A stretch of DNA of 53,385 bases, taken from positions 1-53,385 of the forward strand of contig CAZAXD010000012.1 in assembly GCA_964489015.1 (NCBI GenBank). The letters are read 5' to 3'. A program made the translations under genes and the position numbers. Positions 8,440-17,423 of this stretch are shown here, in pieces (within the stretch, counting starts at the first letter, position 1; the number at the start of each line of letters is the position of its first letter). The stretch comes from JAPYWM01 sp964489015. Its GTDB lineage: Bacteria; Bacteroidota; Bacteroidia; SpSt-205. The notes beneath the pieces were generated by a model that saw only the letters and a program-made list of their open reading frames with translations, made no database searches and was not told the DNA's origin.

Positions 8440-10095
8440 TCATTCCGTCTCACTCACGCGGGACACAAGGAAGTAATAACGCTTGAGGTTCGGCCGCACG
8501 TCAGTACTTTTGATGGGATAAGTCCGCCACTCCGTCCCTACCAGAAAGCGTTCTACCTGACTCCCCACGACAAACTCCACGGGATACAAAAAGTCCGACT
8601 CCGGGGTGAGCATCCGTACCTTGAGGTAAAGCTTATCCCCCTCCGACTGGGTGGTATATTGTAGAATGGGGGGGCGGGCATGAAAAAGGTAAGCTCGGAA
8701 AAAGGGCTCGTAGTTGGCGCCAAGTTGTCTCGATAGAAACGCTACGACCGATTCTGTAGTAGTAATCCGGAAGCTAAAGCTATCCTGGAGGGCGCGAAGG
8801 GCTCTGAACCAGCGCTGATCATCGTGTACGACGCTGCGCAGCGTATGCAAGACCCAGGCGGCTTTGTAGTAAATGTCGGTATTGTGGGTCAGGTCAATAT
8901 TGACACCGCGGGGCCCTTGAATAGGCCGCTTATTGCGAATCTGCATTTTTTGGCCCAAGAGGTAGCGAACCGCCTCGTCATAGCCCCGGTAATATTCCAC
9001 ATAGAGGGCTTCGCTGTAGGTACAGAAGCCCTCTTGAATCCAGAGGTCCGCATTATCCTCAGCCGTGACGTGGTTGCCCCACCACTCGTGACCAGTCTCA
9101 TGAAGAATAATGTAATCGAAGCTCCACTCGGGATCTTCACGAAAAGCATTTCCGTAAGCGATCGCGCTTTGGTGCTCCATCCCATAGTAAGGCGACTCCA
9201 CGAGGCCAAAGCCATCACGCTGGGGTGGAAAGGGCCCAAAGTAATGCTCCATAGCTCTCAGGACACGGCGAGCATGCGTGGCCATGTAGTCCCCCCCGCG
9301 AGCGGCGTGCTCCGGCAGCAAAGCAAACCGCATAGTCACTACTTGCCCAGAGCGAGAGTGAAACGTATCCTCTTGGATCACATAACCAGGGGCAGCATAA
9401 AAGGTCACATTGTAGGTATTGATGGGATAAGTGACGCGGTACGAATAGCAGGAATCTTTTTGATTGGAAGTGATAGCGGAGGGCTGTCCATTTGCAACCG
9501 CTCGGAGTGGCCTAGGCACACATATAGTGATGTGAACGCTGTCAGGCTCATCGGAGAGATGGTCTTTGAGCGGCCACCACACGCTAGCCCCGAGACCTTG
9601 GCAGGCTACGCCCACCCAAGGCTCGCCCTTAGCAGTCTTTTTCCAGACGAGGCCTCCGTCCCATGGCGGCATAGGCGCTGAGCGCGGCTTACCGTGGTAT
9701 ACCACTTCCCAAGCATGTCTAGAGCGAGGCGACCAGGCCTTGGCTTGGGGGAGCTTGACCCAAATCGCCCGCGTCCCCTCGACCCGGTGAAAAGGCATCT
9801 TCTCACCATCTAGGAGGATCTGATCCACGATCAGCCGATCTTCCAGGTCAATCTGCAACGTATCTGCGCTGCCCAGCCAAATAAAATCACATCGTACCTG
9901 GCCAAGTATGGTCTGGCGCTTAGGATTCACCTCAAGACGCAGGGCATAAAAGGTCGCATCATAGGCGGTACGATAAGGGTTGAGGCTTCCTAGCAACGTA
10001 TCGGCTTTCGAGAAGGTTAAGCCTTCCTGACTGCAGGCCACTAAGGGCAGAAAAAGCCCTAAGAGCCACCACCTTGACACAAAGCAAGTCCGCAT
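8440..10095 (-). CDS. M1-family zinc aminopeptidase lipoprotein
   Basis: A gluzincin of the M1 family, predicted to be anchored outside the cytoplasm. The signal peptide ends in a lipobox (PLVAC, lipidated Cys21). The catalytic domain shows the exopeptidase-loop variant GMEHQ (305-309, replacing the GAMEN of classic aminopeptidases), the zinc motif HETGH (332-336) and the third ligand Glu355 in NADLWIQEGF. At 551 residues it has the N-terminal beta domain and catalytic domain but not the long C-terminal HEAT-like domain of PepN. Such lipoproteins in Bacteroidota are usually annotated as M1 metallopeptidases of unknown substrate. Its start lies inside the ureohydrolase gene (37-nt overlap), which indicates translational coupling. 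Confidence 0.92.
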   Translation of the reverse strand: MRTCFVSRWWLLGLFLPLVACSQEGLTFSKADTLLGSLNPYRTAYDATFYALRLEVNPKRQTILGQVRCDFIWLGSADTLQIDLEDRLIVDQILLDGEKMPFHRVEGTRAIWVKLPQAKAWSPRSRHAWEVVYHGKPRSAPMPPWDGGLVWKKTAKGEPWVGVACQGLGASVWWPLKDHLSDEPDSVHITICVPRPLRAVANGQPSAITSNQKDSCYSYRVTYPINTYNVTFYAAPGYVIQEDTFHSRSGQVVTMRFALLPEHAARGGDYMATHARRVLRAMEHYFGPFPPQRDGFGLVESPYYGMEHQSAIAYGNAFREDPEWSFDYIILHETGHEWWGNHVTAEDNADLWIQEGFCTYSEALYVEYYRGYDEAVRYLLGQKMQIRNKRPIQGPRGVNIDLTHNTDIYYKAAWVLHTLRSVVHDDQRWFRALRALQDSFSFRITTTESVVAFLSRQLGANYEPFFRAYLFHARPPILQYTTQSEGDKLYLKVRMLTPESDFLYPVEFVVGSQVERFLVGTEWRTYPIKSTDVRPNLKRYYFLVSRVSETE

Positions 10096-10979
10096 AAGCG
10101 ATAAAGTAAGTGAGCGGTCACAACCGCATCTAATTCATGGCCGCCTGTCTCGCAGATATCGAAGGCAATAATCTGGCGACCTGATCGAATCACAGCCTCC
10201 ACCAAAAAGCAGACATTCTCATATGAGAGTCCACCTGGGACGGGCGTGCCGGTGTGTGGTACATACCCCACCTCCAACGCGTCCACGTCTATGCTGACGT
10301 AGACGTGCGAAGGGAGCAGACTAATGATTTCACTAGCCGTTTCGGTCCAGAGCCGCCCCTGAAAGGTCGCGCGAGCGAGCCGCCGCATCTCGTAAATCTG
10401 CAGCCTCGGATAGAGGCCCCTGGCATACTGGACTTCCTCACGGCTCCAATCCCGGACACCGACCGCTACAAGCCGGCTGATTTGGGGCAATTGCGCAAGA
10501 TGGTACAAAATCGTAGCATGCGAGTAGGGGTTTCCCTCGTATACCGAGCGCAAATCCGCATGGGCATCGATGTGCAGAACGCCATAGCCAGGATATTTAT
10601 GGCATAGGACTTCATGGGCTGCCAAGGGGATGCTGTGATCGCCACCTATCAGGCCAAAGGGCTTCCCCCATGCGAGCACGTCTGAGACCCAAGCTTTGAT
10701 AGGCGCGTAAACCGCGGACTCATACGGGAGACTGCGATCTGAGGAAGATATCGGCAAAACCTCCCAGTAAATCGGAGCCTCTTCAAGAGCAGGACAGTCA
10801 GGGTTGTAGTAATCGATCTGGGTGGAGACCGCTTGTATCAGAGCGGGAGCCGCGGCCGTTCCTCGGCGAAAGCTCACACTTCCTTCCCACGGCACTCCCA
10901 ATAGGTATAATTCAGAATCACCCCAGAGCCCTTTTCTTTCAAAGATGGGCGCGCCTCGTCGGGCCTCCACCTGTACCAT
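10059..10979 (-). CDS. Ureohydrolase (agmatinase/arginase family)
   Basis: A binuclear-Mn hydrolase that would release urea, or formamide in relatives, from a guanidino substrate. All metal ligands are present: GGDHS (His115), IDAHAD (Asp138, His140, Asp142) and SIDVDAL (Asp231, Asp233), plus the PGGLSY turn. The 306-residue length and the SHATILYHL segment after the second metal motif favour an agmatinase-like rather than classical arginase assignment; the substrate is not certain. The ATG at 10979 sits 4 nt after an exact -7 box; a longer in-frame start at 11027 would place that promoter inside the gene. Divergent from sodA with a 46-nt gap; heads an operon with the M1 lipoprotein and the ThiE-like protein. 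Confidence 0.88.
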   Translation of the reverse strand: MVQVEARRGAPIFERKGLWGDSELYLLGVPWEGSVSFRRGTAAAPALIQAVSTQIDYYNPDCPALEEAPIYWEVLPISSSDRSLPYESAVYAPIKAWVSDVLAWGKPFGLIGGDHSIPLAAHEVLCHKYPGYGVLHIDAHADLRSVYEGNPYSHATILYHLAQLPQISRLVAVGVRDWSREEVQYARGLYPRLQIYEMRRLARATFQGRLWTETASEIISLLPSHVYVSIDVDALEVGYVPHTGTPVPGGLSYENVCFLVEAVIRSGRQIIAFDICETGGHELDAVVTAHLLYRLCGLALCQGGGS

Positions 10980-10983
10980 GTCG

Positions 10984-10991
10984 CAAAGGTA
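10984..10991 (-). promoter_or_regulatory. -7 promoter box (TACCTTTG) of the ureohydrolase operon
   Basis: Exact TAnnTTTG, 4 nt before the ATG at 10979. It decides the start codon of this gene. Confidence 0.75.
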
Positions 10992-11013
10992 CAATAGTAC
11001 CCCAAGACTTAAG

Positions 11014-11021
11014 TATCTTTG
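11014..11021 (+). promoter_or_regulatory. -7 promoter box (TATCTTTG) of sodA
   Basis: Exact TAnnTTTG, 4 nt before the ATG at 11026, in the short divergent gap shared with the ureohydrolase promoter. Confidence 0.75.
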
Positions 11022-11025
11022 CAGC

Positions 11026-11652
11026 ATGGACTTTACCCTCAGACCGTTGCTTTACAGCTACGACGCCCTAGAGCCTCATATCGATGCCATGACGATGGAA
11101 ATCCATTACAGCAAACACCACGCCACGTATCTCAATAACCTCAAGGCCGCTTTAGAGAAGTATCCGGATTGGGCGGATCGTAGCTTAGAAGAGATTCTCG
11201 GTAGCCTCAGCAAACTTCCCGAGGAGATTCGCACCGCCGTACGTAACAACGGCGGCGGCCACTGGAACCACCAATTTTTCTGGCCATTACTAAGCCCCAA
11301 AAGCACAGGTCGTCCTGTCGGTGCCCTAGCCCAAGCCATTCAGACTAGCTTTGGTAGCTTCGAGGCCTTTCAAGAGAAGTTTACCCAGGCTGCCCTAGGT
11401 CGCTTTGGCTCGGGCTGGGCTTGGCTCATCCTCAAGGATGGCCAGCTTGCCATCGTCTCTACGCCTAATCAAGACAACCCACTCATGGACATCGTGGAAG
11501 ACGCCGTCAAAGGCAAGCCCATCTTGGGGCTGGACGTATGGGAACATGCCTATTATTTGCGCTATCAAAATCGCCGAGCTGATTACATCAAAGCTTGGTG
11601 GAATGTCCTAAATTGGGAAGAAGCCGAAAAGCATTACTCAGCAGCCCAATAG
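11026..11652 (+). CDS. sodA: Superoxide dismutase, Mn-type (or cambialistic)
   Basis: Dismutes superoxide to O2 and H2O2. The 208-residue protein has the four metal ligands of the Fe/Mn family: His27 (HYSKHH), His82 (WNHQFFW), Asp170 and His174 (LDVWEHAYY). The NNGGGHWNH block and a Gln in NQDNPL (Gln149) are the signatures of Mn-type or cambialistic enzymes rather than the Fe type. No signal peptide is visible, so it should be cytoplasmic. The start at 11026 fits the family N-terminus and the -7 box; a longer frame opening at 10822 runs through the divergent promoters and ureohydrolase coding sequence. guaA follows after 3 nt, so the two are likely co-transcribed. Confidence 0.95.
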   Translation: MDFTLRPLLYSYDALEPHIDAMTMEIHYSKHHATYLNNLKAALEKYPDWADRSLEEILGSLSKLPEEIRTAVRNNGGGHWNHQFFWPLLSPKSTGRPVGALAQAIQTSFGSFEAFQEKFTQAALGRFGSGWAWLILKDGQLAIVSTPNQDNPLMDIVEDAVKGKPILGLDVWEHAYYLRYQNRRADYIKAWWNVLNWEEAEKHYSAAQ

Positions 11653-11655
11653 GGG

Positions 11656-13167
11656 GTGGAAAAGGTTTGGGTTATTGACTTTGGGTCACAGTATACGCTG
11701 CTTCTAGCGCGGCGTGCGCGCGAGCTAGGCGTGTATGCCGAAGTGATTCCACATCAGGCGGTTCCTCGGGCATTACCGCCGGAAGTCAAGGGGCTCATTC
11801 TCTCTGGCAGCTACGCTTCGGCAGCAAAAGGCCCAGCTTTGCCTACCCACTTAATCGGCCAGGTGCCTATACTGGCTATCTGCTACAGTGCGCAATGGTT
11901 AGCGGCTCAGCAAGGCGGCCAGGTCATGGTTAGCCAGCATCGCGAGTATGGACCGGCGGAGTTGGAGATCCAGGGGGATTCTCCGCTCTTTGCCCGAGTA
12001 CCGATGCGCTCCACGGTATGGATGAGCCACTCCGACACCATTACCAGCCTACCGGCACATGCCCATGCCACAGCCGCCACTAGTCAAATCCGCCATGCCG
12101 CCTACGACCTGCCCGACCTAAGGGTCTATGCTGTCCAGTTTCATCCAGAAGTCAGCCACACGGCTTATGGCATCCAAATTTTAGAAAACTTTCTTCGGGG
12201 TATTTGTGGCTTTCAGGAGGTGTGGCGAGCCGCCGATCAAATCGAATCACTTATTCAAGCCCTTCGAGAGGCTATGCCGACGGGCCGAGCCGTGTGTGCC
12301 TTGTCTGGGGGTATCGACTCTACAGTCGCCGCCCTGCTGGCACATCGAGCCATCGGCGAGCGTTTTCTCGGATTTTTCGTCGATACGGGGCTTTTGCGTA
12401 AAGACGAAAGGGAGGCCGTCCTAACGGCTTATCAAGAACTTGGCTTACCGGTCCAGCTGATAAAAGCGGAGGCTCGCTTTATACAAGCCCTGGCCGGCGT
12501 GACCGATCCCGAAGAAAAACGGAAGCGCATCGGTCATCTATTTATCGACGTCTTTGCAGAAGCGGCCCAGGCCTGGCCAGACGCTGCCTATCTCATCCAG
12601 GGCACCATATACCCCGATGTCGTAGAGAGTGGGGCCGGCGTCAGCGCCCTAATCAAATCTCATCACAATGTCGGGGGGCTCCCAGACGTCCTGCCATTCC
12701 ACGTCGTGGAACCGCTGCGTTATTTCTTTAAGGACGAGGTGCGGCAGTTGGGGGCTAAACTTGGGCTATCCGCTTGCTTTCTAGGACGACATCCCTTTCC
12801 AGGCCCTGGGCTCGCGGTGCGGATCTTAGGCGAGGTTACCGCAGAAAGGTTAGCTTTGCTTCGCGAAGCAGACGCCCAGTTCATCCACGTACTACGGGAG
12901 CGGGGCTGGTACGACAAGGTCTGGCAAGCATTTGCCGTGCTTCTGCCCATACACACCGTAGGTGTCGCTGGAGATAGCCGGCAGTATGGACAGGTTATTG
13001 CCTTGCGGGCTGTGCTTAGCGAGGATGGCATGACTGCGCGAGCGGCCGATCTGCCGTTTGCCGTGCTAGAGGAGGCTGCCCAGCGCATCTTAGAAACGGT
13101 ACCTGGCATCACTCGTGTCGTTTATGACTTATCGCCCAAGCCACCTGCTACGATTGAGTGGGAGTAG
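11656..13167 (+). CDS. guaA: GMP synthase (glutamine-hydrolysing)
   Basis: Converts XMP, ATP and glutamine to GMP. The 503-residue product has the glutamine amidotransferase domain first (nucleophile Cys in ICYSAQ, where most relatives have CYGMQ; His and Glu in FHPEVSHT), then the ATP pyrophosphatase P-loop LSGGIDSTVAA. The C-terminal dimerisation domain carries PFPGPGLAVRILGE, RQYGQ and the closing PPATIEWE. The start is a GTG 3 nt after the sodA stop. Pairing with sodA is unusual but both look like one transcript. The next gene starts inside the guaA 3' end. The CYSAQ variant keeps the essential Cys, so activity is expected. Confidence 0.96.
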   Translation: MEKVWVIDFGSQYTLLLARRARELGVYAEVIPHQAVPRALPPEVKGLILSGSYASAAKGPALPTHLIGQVPILAICYSAQWLAAQQGGQVMVSQHREYGPAELEIQGDSPLFARVPMRSTVWMSHSDTITSLPAHAHATAATSQIRHAAYDLPDLRVYAVQFHPEVSHTAYGIQILENFLRGICGFQEVWRAADQIESLIQALREAMPTGRAVCALSGGIDSTVAALLAHRAIGERFLGFFVDTGLLRKDEREAVLTAYQELGLPVQLIKAEARFIQALAGVTDPEEKRKRIGHLFIDVFAEAAQAWPDAAYLIQGTIYPDVVESGAGVSALIKSHHNVGGLPDVLPFHVVEPLRYFFKDEVRQLGAKLGLSACFLGRHPFPGPGLAVRILGEVTAERLALLREADAQFIHVLRERGWYDKVWQAFAVLLPIHTVGVAGDSRQYGQVIALRAVLSEDGMTARAADLPFAVLEEAAQRILETVPGITRVVYDLSPKPPATIEWE

Positions 13168-14785
13168 AGCGTGGGTTGCCCTAGTTGGCTTGCTATGGGC
13201 ACAGTCTGCCCTCGAATCGGCCTATCAGGCTCTAGAGAAGCGCCTAACCGTCTCTGCACAGAAGCATCTCAAGGCGGCCATGGCCGACCCTGATAGCGCG
13301 ATTCGCGCAGAGGCCGCGCTGCTTCACGGCATTTTAGCGAAGCAGGGGGAGCGCCGAGAAGAGGCGCTCAGCTACTGGTATCAGGCCTCTCAACTCGGAC
13401 AGGGGACCCCTATCGCTTGGGAAGCCGCCTTTCATCGGGCTCACACCCTCCTCGAGCAGCGAAAAGATTGGTATGGTGCGCTCTACCTTCTCAGGGTTCT
13501 TTTAGAAAGCCCAGAGACTCCACCTGACCTGCGAGCCCTAACCGAGAAGCGGATAGAATCTTTTGGTTACTACGAAGCGGATGCCGGCTTTTTGTGGGGC
13601 TACTTAACCGCTACTCATCCTACTATCCTCTCCCGCTACTTAGGGGAAGCGCTGCTCTATCACTGGCAGCAGGGGTGCCAATGGGAGCCTTGGCGCTTGC
13701 TACTGCGCACGTACCAGGAAGCTTGTCAGAGCTATCCCACAGCAGAAAACATCGACTCCCTGCTAGCCGCCCTACCGCCCGAGACGCTACGTATAGCCGT
13801 GATATTACCCTTTATGGCCGAGCAGAATGCTGCAATGCCGTTTCTCATGTTTTGGCGGGGCTTTTGGACCGGTCTGCAAACGGTCAGATCACCCTATCAG
13901 CAATGGCGCCTGTACGTATACGACAGCGAACGAAACCCCATTCAGGTACGCCGTATTTTACAAGAGCTAGACACCCTAGGGCCACACCTCATACTGGGGG
14001 ATGTTTCTTACAGCATGAACCAAATCCTGGCCGACTGGGCCGATGCTCATCAGGTATGGCACGCAGTCCCCATTAATCCTGCTTACCCAGAGCGATCCTA
14101 CTCGTTTCCACTGGTAGTGCCGGCCCGCTGCTTAGGCGAAAACTTAGCTGGCTACTTAAGTACTCAGCAGGGTTTGACTCGCGGTGTCATCTTGTATGAT
14201 CCAGAAGACCCCATTAGTCAAGCCGCCGTAGAGGACTTCACCCGAAAGGTGTATGCCCCTAAAGTCGCCATACCGACCCAGATCAGCAGTTTAGTCCAAC
14301 GTTGGGCCACGCTCAAGGACTCTCTAAGCGGCTATGACTGGTACTTTGTCGCTATTAATGCCGAAGAGGCGGTAGGCTTTCTACTAGCCAAGCTCGGACG
14401 AGACGAAAGCCCCCTTCCCTACGTCCTAGGGCTGGACAGCTGGTTAGATTTTACACGGCTAGAGCTAAAGGATTATCGCCGGCTTTTCTTATGGATCCCG
14501 CAGGTGAGTCTACCAGATAGCATGCAGTGGCGGGCCGCCGTGCGCACCCTGCGGAGCACCCTAGGCCTGCTCCCCCGCACCTACCACTTACAGGGCTATG
14601 AAGCTGGTCGCTGGCTAGCCGCCCTATCTATGAGCTATGCACCAGGAAGGCTACCCGAAACCCCTGTCTGGGAAGGCCTCCTCAATAGATACAAGCTACC
14701 AGTTCGGTGTGGGGTCTACCGCTGGAAACTATGGGAATACCGTCAGGGCCAGATAATCAGTTTGTACGAATATGGCGGTGAATGA
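13124..14785 (+). CDS. Periplasmic binding-protein-like (LivK/LpoA fold) exported protein
   Basis: An exported protein of about 553 residues. After a signal peptide ending LLWAQ (cleavage Ala|Gln) comes a helical TPR-like region with regularly spaced AxLxG repeats (about 30-220). A type I periplasmic-binding domain follows, starting at LRIAVILPFM and containing FWRGFWTGL, LILGDVSYSM and RGVILYDPEDP. TPR plus Peripla_BP_6 is the layout of LpoA-like and other Bacteroidota ligand-binding proteins; the ligand is unknown. The start is uncertain: ATG 13124 overlaps guaA by 44 nt, while a TTG at 13154 overlaps by 14 nt and gives a shorter signal peptide. The last 14 nt overlap the ThiF-like gene. 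Confidence 0.75.
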   Translation: MTYRPSHLLRLSGSRAWVALVGLLWAQSALESAYQALEKRLTVSAQKHLKAAMADPDSAIRAEAALLHGILAKQGERREEALSYWYQASQLGQGTPIAWEAAFHRAHTLLEQRKDWYGALYLLRVLLESPETPPDLRALTEKRIESFGYYEADAGFLWGYLTATHPTILSRYLGEALLYHWQQGCQWEPWRLLLRTYQEACQSYPTAENIDSLLAALPPETLRIAVILPFMAEQNAAMPFLMFWRGFWTGLQTVRSPYQQWRLYVYDSERNPIQVRRILQELDTLGPHLILGDVSYSMNQILADWADAHQVWHAVPINPAYPERSYSFPLVVPARCLGENLAGYLSTQQGLTRGVILYDPEDPISQAAVEDFTRKVYAPKVAIPTQISSLVQRWATLKDSLSGYDWYFVAINAEEAVGFLLAKLGRDESPLPYVLGLDSWLDFTRLELKDYRRLFLWIPQVSLPDSMQWRAAVRTLRSTLGLLPRTYHLQGYEAGRWLAALSMSYAPGRLPETPVWEGLLNRYKLPVRCGVYRWKLWEYRQGQIISLYEYGGE

Positions 14786-15761
14786 TCCCTATGCAACCCA
14801 GCGCCGCTTACCCTTGTGGCGACAAGAACGCCTGGCACAAAGCACGGCCCTGATAGTAGGGGTCGGCGGCTTAGGACTGCCGGCCGCTATGTACTTAGCC
14901 GCTATGGGCATCGGCAAGCTGATCCTCTGTGACCCGGATACAATCGCCGTCGAAAACTTACATCGCCAACCGCTTTATCACCCTACCCATGTAGGCCAAC
15001 CCAAGGTCACAGTCCTACAAACATTTCTGAGGAGTTTACGTCCAGACCTGACGATCGTCATACACCCTGTATGGGTGGATGAACGATTTCTACAGACGGT
15101 CGGCTCAGAGGCCCACATCTGGATAGATGGCACAGACAATCTCGACTCGCGCCTAATGCTAGACACTGTCGCTCATCAGCTCAGGAAACCCTGGGTTTAC
15201 GGGGCTATTTATCAATGGGAAGGCCAGGCCGTTCTATGGCACGGACAGCGGTATGCCGACTACTTCGGGCGGTCAGAAGCTGGTCTCTCCTGCGCAGAGG
15301 GTGGGGTATTGGGCGCCATTCCGGGCATCATCGGTGCTTGGCAGGCAGCCTTAGCCGGCAGCTTTATGTCTGACCCTACCACAGCGCCGATTCATCGCCT
15401 CTTTCGAATCGATTTGCTTCGGGGCGAAGCGCAGTCATTTAACCTAGAAGCCTCTTCAGCCGCCCCCGCTTTGGACCTCGAGTATACAACCGCTCAGACG
15501 TACGATACAGCCTATTGGGTCGACATACGAGAGCAGCCCCTGCCAGCCCTTCCCCTCAAAATGGAAAGACTCCCCTGGTATAATTATGACCACTGGCTAT
15601 TACCAGTCGATAAGCCGATTATCCTTGTCTGCGAGACGGGTACCAAGAGCCGACAGATTGCTTTTGCCCTGCGAGCCAAACTGAAGCGGGACGATATCTA
15701 CAGTCTGAAGGGTGGAGCTGAAGCCTGCCTAAAGGAGAGCCCAGCTCCACCCCATTCCTAA
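14772..15761 (+). CDS. ThiF/MoeB-family E1-like adenylyltransferase with C-terminal rhodanese-like tail
   Basis: The E1-like Rossmann fold is clear: NDPYATQRRLPLW at the start, nucleotide loop VGVGGLGLPAA (30-35), DPDTIAVENLHRQ, and DGTDNLDSRLMLD. The HRQ/DN residues used for adenylation of a sulfur-carrier protein are intact. The CxxC pairs that bind structural zinc in MoeB/ThiF are reduced to a single Cys174 (SCAEGGVLG). The C-terminal 60 residues look like a shrunken rhodanese half with CETGTKSRQIA, where the active Cys would lie near residue 289. Likely role: activating a ThiS/MoaD-like protein for sulfur transfer. No such carrier is adjacent. It overlaps the binding-protein gene by 14 nt. 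Substrate unknown. Confidence 0.82.
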   Translation: MAVNDPYATQRRLPLWRQERLAQSTALIVGVGGLGLPAAMYLAAMGIGKLILCDPDTIAVENLHRQPLYHPTHVGQPKVTVLQTFLRSLRPDLTIVIHPVWVDERFLQTVGSEAHIWIDGTDNLDSRLMLDTVAHQLRKPWVYGAIYQWEGQAVLWHGQRYADYFGRSEAGLSCAEGGVLGAIPGIIGAWQAALAGSFMSDPTTAPIHRLFRIDLLRGEAQSFNLEASSAAPALDLEYTTAQTYDTAYWVDIREQPLPALPLKMERLPWYNYDHWLLPVDKPIILVCETGTKSRQIAFALRAKLKRDDIYSLKGGAEACLKESPAPPHS

Positions 15762-15795
15762 CCCCCTGCACTAGCTCCTGTATCCACAAAATACC

Positions 15796-15803
15796 TACTT
15801 TTG
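15796..15803 (+). promoter_or_regulatory. -7 promoter box (TACTTTTG) of the ThDP lyase gene
   Basis: Exact TAnnTTTG, 5 nt before the ATG at 15809, in the 47-nt gap after the ThiF-like gene. Confidence 0.7.
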
Positions 15804-15808
15804 GTCAC

Positions 15809-17422
15809 ATGCTTACAGGCGGTAGGCTATTAGCAAGGCTTTTGCGGGATTATGGGATGACCCATCTTTTTACGCTCTCAGGCGGTCATATCATGGAAAT
15901 TTATGAGGGATGTGCCGATATAGATGTGCCAGTGATCGATTTTCGTCATGAGCAGTCAGCGGGTTTTGCAGCGGAAGCGGCGGCTCGTTTGACGCGGGGC
16001 ATCGGGGTATGCGCGGTGACGGCGGGACCGGGCGTACTCAATGTGGTGACAGCGGTGGCCAATGCCTTTCGTTCGCAGACCCCCCTGCTAGTCATAGGCG
16101 GTCAGGCTGCTCAGCCGACTATCGGAAAAGGCGCCTTGCAGGAAATGGATCATGTAGCACTCATGCGACCTATTACGCGCTGGTCGGTTCGCATCACTAG
16201 CTCTACCGAGCTAGCAGACGTAGTGCGGCGCGCCTATGTCGCTGCTACCGAGGACATTCCTGGCCCTGTTTTCTTAGAGGTGCCGATGGATGTACTTTTT
16301 GATCGGGCTCCAGAGGAGGCTCCTCGCGTTGACACGGAACTCAGACCTTACAGCGCCGATTCCGCCCAAGTCCAGAAAGCGGCAGAAATCCTTTCCCAGG
16401 CGCAGCGTCCCGTGCTTTTGCTTGGAAGTCAGATCTTATTTTCGGAGGAGGCCCACCAGATACAAGCCATCGCCCGCGACCTAGGGATTCCTACTTACCT
16501 AAGTGGGATGGCACGCGGCGCGCTTGGCGCGGCCCACCCTACCCTTTTCATGCATTCGCGTAAAACCGCCCTAGCGCAAGCAGATGTTGTCATTTTAGCC
16601 GGGGTACCGCTAGACTTTCGGCTCAACTATGGCGAAAGCTTTGCACCAGAGGTCAAACTAATTCGGATCGACCGGGATGCTTTGGAGCTCATGCGCAATC
16701 GCGCTGGGGAAATCAGCGCGCATACCGATCCTGGCATCTTTTTAGCAGCCCTGCGAAAGCACTTTGCCCGACCGGCCCATGACTGGAAAGCGTGGTTTGA
16801 GGTGCTCCAAGCCGAAGAAGCCCGGCGCCTGGCCCGTATCCAAGCAGAAGCCGCCCACTCGAGTAGCCCGGTCAATCCCCTGCGTTTATGCGCTGAGGTC
16901 AATAAGCTGCTAACGCCGGACAGCATTGTGATCGGCGATGGCGGGGATATTGTAGGGACAGCTGCTTATGTGATTCAGCCCCAAGGGCTAGGACAATGGC
17001 TGGATGCGGGCCCTCTGGGCACGCTGGGCGCAGGGGCCCCTTATGCTATCGCGGCTAAGCTCATACGGCCAGAAAGTCCGGTGTGGGTTATATTCGGCGA
17101 TGGCGCCTTCGGCCTCAACGGCATGGAATACGACACCGCCGTGCGGTTTAATCTGCCCTTTGTTGGGGTGATTGGAAACGATGCCGCGTGGACCCAAATC
17201 AAGCGAGCCCAGATACCTTTTTATGGGCGAGCGATTGCCACGGAGCTATTGCCGACCCGCTACGACAAAATGGTAGAGGCTTTAGGCGGATGGGGGACCT
17301 GGGTTGAGCACACAGAAGAGCTCCCCTCGGCTCTGCAGGCCGCCTTAGCTAGTCAAAAGCCAGCTCTCGTCAACGTCCGTATCAGCGAGACCGACTTTCG
17401 AAAAGGCTCGATCTCCATGTGA
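15809..17422 (+). CDS. Thiamine-diphosphate enzyme, 2-hydroxyacyl-CoA lyase / acetolactate-synthase-like
   Basis: The 537-residue protein has the three domains of the ThDP decarboxylase family: PYR domain with catalytic Glu48 (RHEQSAGFAAEA), central Rossmann domain (RPVLLLGSQ), and PP domain with the ThDP/Mg motif FGDGAFG and GNDAAWTQI. The blocks IGDGGDIVGTAAYV and WLDAGPLGTLGAGAPYAI, and the Trp in AWTQIKR, resemble 2-hydroxyacyl-CoA lyase (HACL/ILVBL) more than anabolic acetolactate synthase. A role cleaving 2-hydroxyacyl-CoA (alpha-oxidation) is therefore likely, but acetolactate-like or oxalyl-CoA-like activity is not excluded. No ilvN/ilvC genes are nearby, which argues against valine synthesis. 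The spoU gene follows after 1 nt. Confidence 0.82.
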   Translation: MLTGGRLLARLLRDYGMTHLFTLSGGHIMEIYEGCADIDVPVIDFRHEQSAGFAAEAAARLTRGIGVCAVTAGPGVLNVVTAVANAFRSQTPLLVIGGQAAQPTIGKGALQEMDHVALMRPITRWSVRITSSTELADVVRRAYVAATEDIPGPVFLEVPMDVLFDRAPEEAPRVDTELRPYSADSAQVQKAAEILSQAQRPVLLLGSQILFSEEAHQIQAIARDLGIPTYLSGMARGALGAAHPTLFMHSRKTALAQADVVILAGVPLDFRLNYGESFAPEVKLIRIDRDALELMRNRAGEISAHTDPGIFLAALRKHFARPAHDWKAWFEVLQAEEARRLARIQAEAAHSSSPVNPLRLCAEVNKLLTPDSIVIGDGGDIVGTAAYVIQPQGLGQWLDAGPLGTLGAGAPYAIAAKLIRPESPVWVIFGDGAFGLNGMEYDTAVRFNLPFVGVIGNDAAWTQIKRAQIPFYGRAIATELLPTRYDKMVEALGGWGTWVEHTEELPSALQAALASQKPALVNVRISETDFRKGSISM

Positions 17423-17423
17423 G

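Noticed and set aside
8824..9681. 285-codon open frame on the plus strand
   Set aside because: Antisense to the M1 peptidase, whose zinc motifs and lipobox are unambiguous; the antisense translation has no domain.
15809..17422. Anabolic acetolactate synthase (ilvB)
   Set aside because: Sequence blocks fit 2-hydroxyacyl-CoA lyase/ILVBL better, and no ilvN, ilvC or ilvD lies nearby; kept as an alternative only.
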